Assembly (NCBI GenBank): GCA_030840415.1
Contig: JAVEEO010000461.1
Location: 1 to 7,751, forward strand
Reading direction: 5' to 3'
Length of the DNA: 7,751 nucleotides
Source: Pseudonocardiales bacterium
Lineage (GTDB): Bacteria; Actinomycetota; Actinomycetes; Mycobacteriales; Jatrophihabitantaceae
A program made the position numbers and the translations under genes. The notes beneath the pieces were generated by a model. It was not told the origin of the DNA. It worked only from the letters and a program-made list of their open reading frames with translations, and did no database searches. Position 1 is the first letter of the stretch. Each line of letters starts with the position of its first letter. This document shows, one piece after another, positions 1-5,518 of the stretch.

Positions 1-2
1 AG

Positions 3-137
3 TTGACCGAGAAGCAGGCGTTCGACGCGCTGCGGATCGCCAGCCAGCATTCTCACAAGAAGCTGTACGACATCGCGTTCGACGTGGTGGAGACGGGACA
101 CCTGGAGCTCCCGTCGCGACAAGCCACGCGGGCCTAG
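3..137 (+). CDS. ANTAR-domain response regulator, C-terminal end (partial, 5' end outside window)
   Basis: The first 44 readable codons end at a TAG at 135-137 and match the last two helices of an ANTAR domain: an 'AFDALRIAS' helix, then 'HKKLYDIAFDVVETG', then a short tail. ANTAR domains bind paired RNA hairpins and act as transcription antiterminators. In actinomycetes they usually sit behind a GAF or receiver domain, which here would lie left of the window. The conserved Ala-Phe, Leu-Arg and Lys-Leu-x-Asp-x-Ala positions can all be seen. The sensor half is missing, so the signal and target RNA are unknown. A small inverted repeat (GGCCT/AGGCC, 131-143) overlaps the stop codon but is too weak to call a terminator. 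No other family fits this tail as well. Confidence 0.75.
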   Translation: MTEKQAFDALRIASQHSHKKLYDIAFDVVETGHLELPSRQATRA

Positions 138-141
138 GAGG

Positions 142-332
142 CCGTGCGGGGACGTCGGCTTGCCTGCGGTAGGACTCCAGAAAGGAGGGAACGCGGTCCT
201 TGGAGCGGCCGATGATGGCGCGCTCGCCCGTAACCAGCACCGGCGGCTCATCAGGCGCGGATGCTCGACAAGAAGATCGGCCACCGCCTCGGGCGTGACA
301 TAGTCATCGGCGCCGAGGCCGAGCCGAGCGTG
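142..332 (-). pseudogene. Frameshifted remnant of an ArsC/Spx-like (arsenate reductase family) gene
   Basis: Read on the minus strand, 332 to 249 gives 'LGADDYVTPEAVADLLVEH' followed by PRLM. After skipping two bases (248-247), the next frame continues 'PPVLVTGERAIIGRSKDRV' and then PSFLESYRRQ. Together these match the C-terminal half of thioredoxin-fold ArsC/YffB-type proteins: the helix ending in 'HP.L...RP', followed by the strand-turn 'V..G.RAIIGR...RV..FL'. The N-terminal half with the CxxxxxR active site is not recognisable: a TAG (335-333) closes the frame immediately upstream. No stop follows before the frame runs into the antisense of the ANTAR gene. The piece is therefore a decayed fragment, with one frameshift inside it. 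Family assignment rests on motif memory only; a short unrelated protein cannot be fully excluded. Confidence 0.5.
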
Positions 333-634
333 CTACTGCCTGCGCTGCGAGCGTAAAGGCCAGCGCCGTAGGTCCTAACGGGCCACGGCCACGGGTGCGG
401 GGAGTTGCCTCGACGCGGGGCACTTCCAGCGACCCCTTGAGTTACAGACAACATGGGGCCGAAGCGAGCGCTTAGTGTTCCCGCCCATGACTATCCCGCC
501 GCGGCACGTCGGCCTGCCGCAAGGCCCAGGCTGGCTGACACTTCCTGCGGGACGGACGAAGTCTCGGGTCTGCTGCACCCGACCGGCAGCCGAACCGGGC
601 AAGGCGCCGAGCAGGGGGATGACAGAATCCGGGC
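333..634. other. Intergenic stretch with no convincing gene
   Basis: I read both strands and found no start with a plausible ribosome binding site, no recognisable protein motif and no RNA gene. Base composition is somewhat less G/C rich than in the flanking genes, and short frames are closed by stops. Minor features are a CGGGT/ACCCG inverted repeat near 566-582 and CAGAAT at 623-628, about seven bases before the hydrolase ATG. CAGAAT could be a -10 element for a leaderless transcript, but I see no matching -35. The stretch may hold more decayed sequence belonging to the arsC-like remnant. Confidence 0.5.
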
Positions 635-1366
635 ATGGACGGTGATCTTCGGGTGCTCGCCGGCGGGGACGGCGAGCCGTTGCTGCTCCTGCTGCACGGG
701 CTCGGCGCGACCGGCGACGTGTGGGCCGGCTGGCGACCGATGCTGACGGAGCGGTGGCCGGGTCGGTGGCTGGCGCCCGACCTGCCCGGTCACGGCGGCT
801 CCGCGCCGCTGCCGGAGTACACCTTCGACGCGCTGGCCGCGGCGGTGCGCCCCCTCGTGGAACCCGAGGCCGTCGTGCTCGGGCATTCCCTCGGCGGGGT
901 GATCGGCCTGGCGCTGGCCGCCGCCGGGGCGCCGGTGGCCTCGGTGGTCGGACTGGGGATCAAGGTCGACTGGACCGACGAGGAGCTCGACAAGGCACAG
1001 GCGCTGGCCCGGCGGCCGGTGATGTGGTTCGACTCGCGCGAGGAGGCAGCCGCGCGGTACCTGCGGGTGGCCGGGCTCGCCGGCCTGCTGGCCGCCGACG
1101 ATCCGGCGGTGGTGGCCGGGCTGGTGCGGCAGGACGGCCGGTGTCGCCTCGCCCTGGACCCGCGGGCCTTCGGGGTCGGGGCGCCCGATATGGCCGGCCT
1201 GGTAACGCGATCCACGGCGGCGGTAACGCTGGCGCGTGGCGAGCTCGACCCTATGAACAGCGACGAGCAGCTCGGACGGCTGGGCGTGCCGGTGGTGACC
1301 CTGCCCGGTCTCGGCCACAACGCCCACGTGGAAAGTCCTGACGGCTGCCTGACGCTGCTGGCATAG
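635..1366 (+). CDS. Alpha/beta hydrolase fold protein
   Basis: This is a 243-residue cytosolic alpha/beta hydrolase of the small esterase/peptidase-like type. The order of motifs is standard: strand plus oxyanion 'LLLLLHGLGATG' (His21-Gly22), 'APDLPGHGGS' (48-56), nucleophile elbow 'GHSLGG' with Ser85, a lid region of about 110-180, the acid turn 'ARGELDP' with Asp205, and 'PGLGHNAHVE' giving the catalytic His228. The triad Ser85-Asp205-His228 is thus complete, and the length is normal for the family. No signal peptide or membrane segment is present. The ATG at 635 is chosen because the fold begins right after it; there is no clear Shine-Dalgarno, as the GGGGG at 613-617 is too far away, so translation may be leaderless. 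The substrate cannot be told from sequence. The next gene starts 112 bases later behind its own promoter, so this gene is probably monocistronic. Confidence 0.85.
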   Translation: MDGDLRVLAGGDGEPLLLLLHGLGATGDVWAGWRPMLTERWPGRWLAPDLPGHGGSAPLPEYTFDALAAAVRPLVEPEAVVLGHSLGGVIGLALAAAGAPVASVVGLGIKVDWTDEELDKAQALARRPVMWFDSREEAAARYLRVAGLAGLLAADDPAVVAGLVRQDGRCRLALDPRAFGVGAPDMAGLVTRSTAAVTLARGELDPMNSDEQLGRLGVPVVTLPGLGHNAHVESPDGCLTLLA

Positions 1367-1445
1367 CGGGACGGCCGGCCACGGTCGAGTCGGGCGCCGC
1401 GCGATGTGACACCGGCTCGGCGTTGAAAGGGTTTACAAGACCACC

Positions 1446-1472
1446 TAAAGGTGTAGCTCCAACCGTCGATAG
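1446..1472 (+). promoter_or_regulatory. FliA/WhiG (sigma-28)-like promoter of the diguanylate cyclase gene
   Basis: TAAA at 1446-1449 (extended TAAAGGTG) is followed after exactly 15 bases by GTCGATAG at 1465-1472. The classical sigma-28 pattern is TAAA-N15-GCCGATAA, so the -35 core is perfect and the -10 matches at six of eight positions. Transcription would begin about seven bases downstream, right at the GTG start at 1479, which implies a leaderless mRNA. There is no Shine-Dalgarno before that GTG, which agrees. Sigma-28-class factors commonly drive motility, chemotaxis and c-di-GMP genes, which fits the product. The factor itself is not in the window, and the match is by eye. Confidence 0.5.
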
Positions 1473-1478
1473 AGTGCT

Positions 1479-3200
1479 GTGTCGCATTCACGTCGCTCGA
1501 TCGGCTACCTGCTCCTGGCAGTCGTCGTCGTCACCGCGTGTCTGCTCTACTCCTTCCAGCGCCAGCGCGCGGTGGCAGTTCGGTCGGCCGACAGCGCGGA
1601 GAGCGTGGTGTCCGCCCTGACCGCCATGTTGGATCAGGAGACCGGGGTTCGCGGCTTCCTCAACTCCGGTCGCGAGGAGTTCCTGCAGCCCTACGTCAGC
1701 GGCCAGGCCGACTACGAGCGGGCCCGGATCGCTGTCAACAAGGCTGCCGGCGACGACCCGAGCTCGGCCCGGTTGGCCAAGGCGGAGGATGTCGCGGCCC
1801 GGGACTGGCAGGCGCGGGCCGCTCAGGCAGTCGCCGCGCGCCGAGTGGCCGCTCCGGTGGCGGGCAGCCCGACCGTGGTCGAGCAGGCACTGCAGCGCAA
1901 GAAGCAGATGGACCTCTTCCGCTCCCTCAACAACCAGTTGCGGGTCCGGTTGAACCAACGTCGCGACGCCACTCTGCGCACGTCCGGCGAGGCCTATACC
2001 GCGATCGTCGTATTGCTGGCCGGGCTGTTCGCGCTCGCGGGCCTGCTCTGGACCCAGCGCTCGGGCCGCCGGGCGGTGGCCCATCGGGAGCTGGAGATCG
2101 CCTACCGGATCCGGCAGCGGGAGTTCTCCGACCTGATCCAGGCAGTGGAGAGCGAGACCGAGGCGCATGAGCTGGTGCAGCGGCACCTGCAGCGGTCCAT
2201 CCCCGGTGCCCGGGCCACCGTGCTGATCCGCAACAACTCCGACAACCGGCTGCAGGCCTCCACCGCGCCGGCCGCCGAGTCGGTGCTCAACGAGTCGCTG
2301 GTCGATGCCGAACCCCGTTCCTGCCTGGCGATCAGGCTGGGACGAGCGCACCAGGACGGCACCGACCATGACGAGCTGATCTCGTGCGGGGTGTGCAACC
2401 GGGTGCCGGGCACCGCCAGTTGCGAGCCGTTGCTGGTGAGCGGCAAGGTGATCGGCTCCGTGCTGGTCGAGCAGCAGCAGCCGATGGCTGAGCAGCAACG
2501 GCGCGGCTTCAGCGACACCGTCGCGCAGGCAGCCCCGGTGCTGGCCAACCTGAAAACCATTGCGATCGCTGAGAGCCGGGCATCGACCGACGCGCTGACC
2601 GGCCTGCCCAACCGGCGCGCGATGAACGACACCCTCAAGCGGATGGCGGCTCATGCCGGCCGCAGCGGCGAACCGCTGGCCGCCATCGCCTTCGACCTTG
2701 ACCACTTCAAGAAGGTCAACGACAGGTACGGGCACGAGGTGGGCGACGCGGCGCTGTCGGCGGTCGGTGAGTGCCTGCGAGACATCCTCCGGGAAAGCGA
2801 CTTCGCGGCCCGGATCGGTGGCGAGGAGTTCCTGGTACTGGCACCGGACACCGGTGTCGAGGGAGCCGTGGTGCTTGCCGAGAAGCTCCGAGAGGCGCTG
2901 ATGCGCGAGGAGGTTCCCCAGCTGACGCAACCGATCACCGCCAGCTTCGGCATCGCGGTGATACCGCACCACGCCGGCAGTGCGGACGTGCTGCTGCGCC
3001 GGGCGGATCGGGCCTGCTACCTGGCCAAGGACCGGGGCCGTAACCAGGTACAGGTGACGGCCAACGAGGACGTCAGCGGCCTGGAAGGCTCGACGGCACG
3101 CACCACCTCGTTGTCTCCCACTCCGTCGACGAGCGTGGCGAGCAGCCCGAACGTCTCGGACGAACCGGCTGCGGATGGGGTGACCGCACCTACCGGCTGA
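1479..3200 (+). CDS. Membrane diguanylate cyclase: CHASE3 – Cys-rich GAF-like – GGDEF
   Basis: This 573-residue inner-membrane protein makes c-di-GMP from two GTP. Segments in order: TM1 at about 8-26; an extracytoplasmic CHASE3 sensor at about 30-170, with the typical 'LDQETGVRGFLNSG' near 51-64; TM2 at about 172-191; a linker helix; a GAF-like segment at about 225-360 carrying Cys282, Cys303, Cys306 and Cys315; a GGDEF domain at about 365-528; and a low-complexity Ser/Thr/Pro tail to 573. In the GGDEF domain, 'DALTGLPNRR' (371-380), metal-binding Asp406 in FDLDHFKKVND, and active-site GGEEF (447-451) are intact, so it should be active. The RxxD inhibitory site (Arg438-Asp441) five residues before GGEEF is also intact, so product feedback is expected. 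There is no EAL or HD-GYP partner domain. The GTG at 1479 is the only sensible start: an in-frame TAG lies at 1470-1472, and the next ATG would delete TM1. A sigma-28-like promoter precedes it. Confidence 0.9.
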   Translation: MSHSRRSIGYLLLAVVVVTACLLYSFQRQRAVAVRSADSAESVVSALTAMLDQETGVRGFLNSGREEFLQPYVSGQADYERARIAVNKAAGDDPSSARLAKAEDVAARDWQARAAQAVAARRVAAPVAGSPTVVEQALQRKKQMDLFRSLNNQLRVRLNQRRDATLRTSGEAYTAIVVLLAGLFALAGLLWTQRSGRRAVAHRELEIAYRIRQREFSDLIQAVESETEAHELVQRHLQRSIPGARATVLIRNNSDNRLQASTAPAAESVLNESLVDAEPRSCLAIRLGRAHQDGTDHDELISCGVCNRVPGTASCEPLLVSGKVIGSVLVEQQQPMAEQQRRGFSDTVAQAAPVLANLKTIAIAESRASTDALTGLPNRRAMNDTLKRMAAHAGRSGEPLAAIAFDLDHFKKVNDRYGHEVGDAALSAVGECLRDILRESDFAARIGGEEFLVLAPDTGVEGAVVLAEKLREALMREEVPQLTQPITASFGIAVIPHHAGSADVLLRRADRACYLAKDRGRNQVQVTANEDVSGLEGSTARTTSLSPTPSTSVASSPNVSDEPAADGVTAPTG

Positions 3201-3220
3201 CCAGGCTGCTCGCGCCCGCC

Positions 3221-3262
3221 CTCCCCGTGGGGAGCCCCCCACCACGGATACCTCGCCGTGGT
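3221..3262 (+). terminator. Two adjacent hairpins after the diguanylate cyclase gene (candidate terminator)
   Basis: CTCCCC-GT-GGGGAG (3221-3234) forms a five- to six-pair stem. It is followed directly by ACCACGG (3241-3247), an eight-base loop and CCGTGGT (3256-3262), a perfect seven-pair stem. They lie 21-62 bases after the TGA of the cyclase gene. There is no T-tract, which is common for actinomycete terminators but lowers certainty. The second stem overlaps the possible GTG start of a small membrane ORF at 3258. Confidence 0.4.
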
Positions 3263-3359
3263 AGTCACGGCCGTCGTGATGGCGGTGATCCTCCCAACGA
3301 TCACTTGGGCGATTGCCACCGTGCCGCGCAGGATTATCCGGTTGGCTCGGTGCGACTGA
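3258..3359 (+). CDS. Possible 33-residue single-pass membrane peptide
   Basis: From GTG 3258 to TGA 3357-3359 the frame encodes a hydrophobic stretch, 'VVVTAVVMAVILPTITWAIA', followed by TVPRR-IIRLARCD. That is one transmembrane helix with a positively charged end, predicted to face the cytoplasm. Third positions are about 80 percent G/C, as in the real genes nearby. The frame is the same as that of the diguanylate cyclase, whose TGA stop (3198-3200) is followed by C and by no further stop until 3357. Evidence against it: the ribosome binding site is poor (CGGA at 3245-3248), and the GTG lies in a hairpin arm. The peptide matches no family I know. It could be a real small membrane protein, a readthrough tail of the cyclase, or chance. 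Confidence 0.25.
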   Translation: MVVTAVVMAVILPTITWAIATVPRRIIRLARCD

Positions 3360-3384
3360 CGGAGGATCTGAAAAGCGGTAGTGT
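3356..3384 (+). promoter_or_regulatory. Sigma-A-like promoter of the SCO6745-family gene
   Basis: CTGACG (3356-3361) resembles the -35 TTGACA, and TAGTGT (3379-3384) fits the TAnnnT -10 pattern, with an ideal 17-base spacer. Transcription would start near 3391, about 29 bases before the ATG at 3420. It lies downstream of the candidate terminator of the preceding gene, so it would make the SCO6745-type gene an independent unit. Confidence 0.45.
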
Positions 3385-3419
3385 AGCGGACGGGCGGCCG
3401 CTGCGCTTGGATCGGCGCT

Positions 3420-4268
3420 ATGTCCAGTGAGTTCATCCGAGGCCTGTGGCAGCTGTACGAGCCGCTGCACGCGGTCACCTATTTCGGAAGCCAGGCCCGG
3501 GCAGCCTTCGAGAGCGCCGGACTGCGCGGCTTCTGGCGTGGCTACTTCGCGGGTCGGGCCGCTCCGCTCGGTACGGTGGCGGCCGCACCGGTCACCGCCG
3601 CGTTCTTCTCCTTCGCGCCGGCCATGGTGGCCCGTGCCGTGCCCGACGTGTGGCAGCGGGCGTCGCCGGACCAGGCTCTCGCCGCTCGCCTGGACGGCGC
3701 GGCGGCCGTGCTGCGGGCGGTGCTGCCCGACGAGCCGGAACGGTGGGCGGCGGCCGCCGGCCTGTTGGAGACGGTGGCCCGGGCAGCGGTGACCGACGGC
3801 CGGGTGCTCGGCGCGGCCAATGCCGCCCTGCCCCGCCCCGCCGACCCGCTCGCCCGGCTGTGGCAGGCCGCCACGGTGCTGCGCGAGCACCGGGGCGACG
3901 GGCATGTCATCGCGCTGGTCGACGCCGAGTTGGACGGCTGCCAGGCGCTGGTGCTGCGCGACGCGCTGTACGGCGGCCGCGAGCAGCTGCAACCCAACCG
4001 GGGCTGGACCGACAGCGAGTGGGACGGTGCTGCGGAGGCTCTGGTGCGACGCGGCTGGCTGGCGGACGACGGCCGGCCCACCACCACGGGAGCGGCCGCA
4101 CACCGGGCCGTGGAGGGCCGCACCGACCGGCTGGCCGCCCAGCCCTGGACGGCGCTCGCCCCGGCAGAGCGGAGCCAACTCGTGCGGCTGCTGGCTCCGC
4201 TGGCCGAGGCCGCCGGTGGGGTCGTTCCCTATCCCAACCCGATGGGCCTGCCCCGGCCGGCGGGATGA
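3420..4268 (+). CDS. SCO6745/SalK-family protein (predicted winged-helix, function unknown)
   Basis: The 282-residue product has the signature blocks of the actinobacterial SCO6745 (SalK-like) family. These are 'YEPLHAVTYF' (13-22), 'LRGFWRGYFAGRAAPLG' (35-51), 'FSFAPAMVARAVPDVW' (63-78), 'LREHRGDGHV' (154-163) followed by DGCQALVL, and a winged-helix-like C-terminal region. That region has 'RGWTDSEWDGAAEALVRRG' (194-212), then a short wing turn DDGRPTTTG and a long helix 'AAHRAVEGRTDRLA'. Members look related to MarR-type folds, but no DNA target or enzymatic activity is established, so I give none. There is no signal peptide or membrane helix, and the length is normal. The ATG at 3420 begins just before the conserved N-terminal block; the ribosome binding site is weak (GGA near 3410). 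The gene stands alone behind its own promoter and converges with the peptidase gene. Confidence 0.75.
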   Translation: MSSEFIRGLWQLYEPLHAVTYFGSQARAAFESAGLRGFWRGYFAGRAAPLGTVAAAPVTAAFFSFAPAMVARAVPDVWQRASPDQALAARLDGAAAVLRAVLPDEPERWAAAAGLLETVARAAVTDGRVLGAANAALPRPADPLARLWQAATVLREHRGDGHVIALVDAELDGCQALVLRDALYGGREQLQPNRGWTDSEWDGAAEALVRRGWLADDGRPTTTGAAAHRAVEGRTDRLAAQPWTALAPAERSQLVRLLAPLAEAAGGVVPYPNPMGLPRPAG

Positions 4269-4286
4269 GGATGCCTGAGCGGGGTG

Positions 4287-4398
4287 GCCACCGTGGTGCG
4301 ATTGGCCGGTGGCGACCGTATAAGTCCGCCGCCGGCGGCCGCCCGAATCCGAGGTGCTCACGCAGCGTGGTGCCGCCGACGGGGCCGGTGCCCCGGCC
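4287..4398. terminator. Inverted repeats between convergent genes (candidate two-way terminator region)
   Basis: The 149-base gap between two facing genes holds three G/C-rich inverted repeats: GCCACCG (4287-4293) with CGGTGGC (4307-4313), the palindrome CCGCCGGCGG (4329-4338), and GGCCGG-TGCC-CCGGCC (4383-4398). The third lies 20-35 bases past the stop of the minus-strand peptidase gene; the first lies 19-45 bases past the stop of the plus-strand gene. Each is placed to end one of the two transcripts. None has a T-tract, so the call rests on stem strength and position. I see no gene in this gap. Confidence 0.35.
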
Positions 4399-4417
4399 GC
4401 CGTCAGCGAGATCTCGG

Positions 4418-5314
4418 TCAGCAGGCGCCCGGACCGCCGTAGCGGAAGCTGTTCGCCGACGTCACCTGGCTGTCGTAGAGCGTGGAGTCGTCGACGGTGC
4501 CCCGGCTCAGGTTGGCCGCGGTGGTGCTGTTGTAGTAACCGACACCGGTCACCGCGGTGGCTGAGGCGTTGGTGCCCAGGTAGCCGTTGCCCATGTTGGT
4601 GCACGGCCGCACGACCGTGGTGGAGACCTCGCCGAACTCCTGCACCAGGCCGGTTTTGGTGAAGGTGGGGCTGGTCCACAACGTGCCGGGGAGGTAGCCG
4701 AACCAGGTCCCGTTGTAGCCGTACCACCAGTTGCCCTGGAAGTACTCGATCGCGAACTGCGCCGGGGTGCTCGACGGGGTCAGTGCCATTCCGGGGGTGA
4801 TGGTGGTCGAGGTGCTCTGCACGAAGCCGCAGCCGCCATTTTCCATGTTGTAGCAGGTGGGTTGGCCGTTGATCCAGTGGAAGATGAACAATCGCGGTGT
4901 CTGGTCCTGCGGACGGTAGACCCGCCAGCCGATCTCGATGATCTGCTGGCCGTCCGCCGACTGGACCGCCATCTCGGCCAGGCTGTGGTAGTCGGCCGTC
5001 GCCACCACGGGCGACTGCACCGGAGTCGACATGTAGGCACCGTCGGACGTGACGTACTGGTAGGCACCGGCCCGGCAGAAGTACTGGCTGGTGGTGCGGT
5101 AGGTGCACCCGGTACCGGTGCCGGTCGTGGAATTCACCGTCGGCGGTGCGTCCTTCGCTGCTTCTCCTTGTCCCGACGTGGTGCTGCCGGAGCTGACCTC
5201 CGTAAGGTGCCCGCTCGGGTCGCGCACGAGCTGGCTCTGTCCGGTGGCGCGGCCGGCATCCGACGACGCCTGCGCGCTCGGTTCTACCGTTGCCGATGCG
5301 AACATCGTCGCCAT
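4418..5314 (-). CDS. Neprosin-family (glutamic prolyl-endopeptidase-like) secreted protease; start region frameshifted
   Basis: The 298-residue open frame carries the neprosin domain, a glutamic-peptidase fold first known from plant-derived prolyl endoproteases. Visible blocks are the first-Glu motif 'IIEIGWRVYRP' (Glu127), 'RLFIFHWINGQPTCYN' with Cys154 and GCGFVQ with Cys162 (a likely disulfide), 'GNWWYGYNGTWFGYLPG' (194-210), 'LVQEFGEVST' holding the second Glu (Glu229), and MGNG (241-244). Both expected catalytic Glu are kept. Six cysteines (70, 80, 154, 162, 238 and the last residue, 298) suggest three disulfides and an exported enzyme. Residues 17-70 are a Ser/Thr/Gly-rich linker. The frame begins at ATG 5314 with no ribosome binding site and no charged n-region, only the end of a signal peptide with an AQA cleavage motif (14-16). 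A good ribosome binding site and ATG lie 32 bases upstream in another frame; see the separate entry. Substrate preference is inferred from the family only. Confidence 0.8.
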   Translation of the reverse strand: MATMFASATVEPSAQASSDAGRATGQSQLVRDPSGHLTEVSSGSTTSGQGEAAKDAPPTVNSTTGTGTGCTYRTTSQYFCRAGAYQYVTSDGAYMSTPVQSPVVATADYHSLAEMAVQSADGQQIIEIGWRVYRPQDQTPRLFIFHWINGQPTCYNMENGGCGFVQSTSTTITPGMALTPSSTPAQFAIEYFQGNWWYGYNGTWFGYLPGTLWTSPTFTKTGLVQEFGEVSTTVVRPCTNMGNGYLGTNASATAVTGVGYYNSTTAANLSRGTVDDSTLYDSQVTSANSFRYGGPGAC

Positions 5315-5346
5315 CGCTACCGCAAAACCAATGCGATGCGTTTCAT
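5312..5346 (-). other. Frameshifted signal-peptide start of the neprosin-family gene
   Basis: ATG 5346-5344 follows an excellent Shine-Dalgarno and opens MKRIALVLR, then hits TAG at 5319-5317. If one base is added near 5329-5330, the text becomes MKRIA-x-'GFAVAMATMFASATVEPSAQA'. This is a textbook Sec signal peptide: two basic residues, a hydrophobic core and an A-x-A site, running straight into the protease frame. The protease frame itself has no ATG, GTG or TTG between its upstream stop (TGA, 30 bases before this ATG) and 5314. The missing base may be a true mutation, a sequencing error near TTGGTTTTG, or a switchable site. Confidence 0.65.
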
Positions 5347-5350
5347 CCTG

Positions 5351-5357
5351 CCTCCTC
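5351..5357 (-). promoter_or_regulatory. Strong ribosome binding site of the neprosin-family gene
   Basis: On the minus strand GAGGAGG lies four bases before ATG 5346-5344. It is the best Shine-Dalgarno seen in the window. It decides that translation of the protease gene was meant to begin at 5346 rather than at 5314, where no such site exists. Confidence 0.6.
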
Positions 5358-5398
5358 TGGTTGCGTGCAGCGGCTCAGTACCGCCTTCGTCCATTGTC

Positions 5399-5427
5399 GC
5401 ATTAGTGGGCAGTTATCACGATTTCAA
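5399..5427 (-). promoter_or_regulatory. Candidate promoter of the neprosin-family gene
   Basis: TTGAAA (5427-5422, five of six to the -35 consensus) is followed after 17 bases by TAATGC (5404-5399). The alternatives ACTAAT (5406-5401) and GACAAT (5398-5393) fit the -10 bases better but the spacing worse. A start near 5392 would leave a leader of about 45 bases. The -35 box touches the base of the upstream hairpin. The -10 assignment is uncertain. Confidence 0.3.
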
Positions 5428-5458
5428 CCGGACTCCTTCGGCGGCCGAGGATCCGGTT
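5426..5458 (-). terminator. Hairpin terminator downstream of the DhaM-type gene
   Basis: AACCGGA (5426-5432) pairs with TCCGGTT (5452-5458). The arms continue inward through TCCT-CGG against CCG-AGGA, with single-base bulges at one C and one T, giving about 14 pairs around a three-base loop. It lies 61 bases past the TAG of the phosphotransferase gene in its direction of transcription. Only two T follow, so it is a factor-independent terminator of the T-poor actinomycete type, or an insulator between the two genes. Confidence 0.5.
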
Positions 5459-5518
5459 GTCGGCAGAATCAACCTGTTTGTGAAGGCCTATCCGCACCAG
5501 AGCGTGAAAGCGGCGGCC

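Noticed and set aside
181..298. AAAGGAGG (181-188) with a TTG/ATG frame of 32 codons on the plus strand.
   Set aside because: Spacing to the TTG is long (11 bases), the product is low-complexity, and the frame is antisense to the arsC-like remnant that explains the sequence better.
375..488. Minus-strand frame MGGNTKRSLR followed by PHVVCNSRGRWKC, faintly like DUF2188 ('HVV.N..G.W').
   Set aside because: Only about a dozen residues resemble that family, the frame ends within 37 codons, no ribosome binding site is seen, and the continuation of the family is absent in all three frames.
491..1491. Two long minus-strand frames opposite the alpha/beta hydrolase.
   Set aside because: Composition is low-complexity and no motif is present; the plus strand carries a complete hydrolase with its catalytic triad.
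4310..4330. TATAAG near 4319 as a plus-strand promoter.
   Set aside because: No -35 at proper spacing and no plus-strand gene follows it.
1488..5108. 1206-codon open frame on the minus strand across the cyclase, SCO6745-type and protease genes.
   Set aside because: It is a shadow caused by high G/C content. The product is rich in Arg, Gly, His and Pro without domains, while the other frames hold recognisable proteins throughout.
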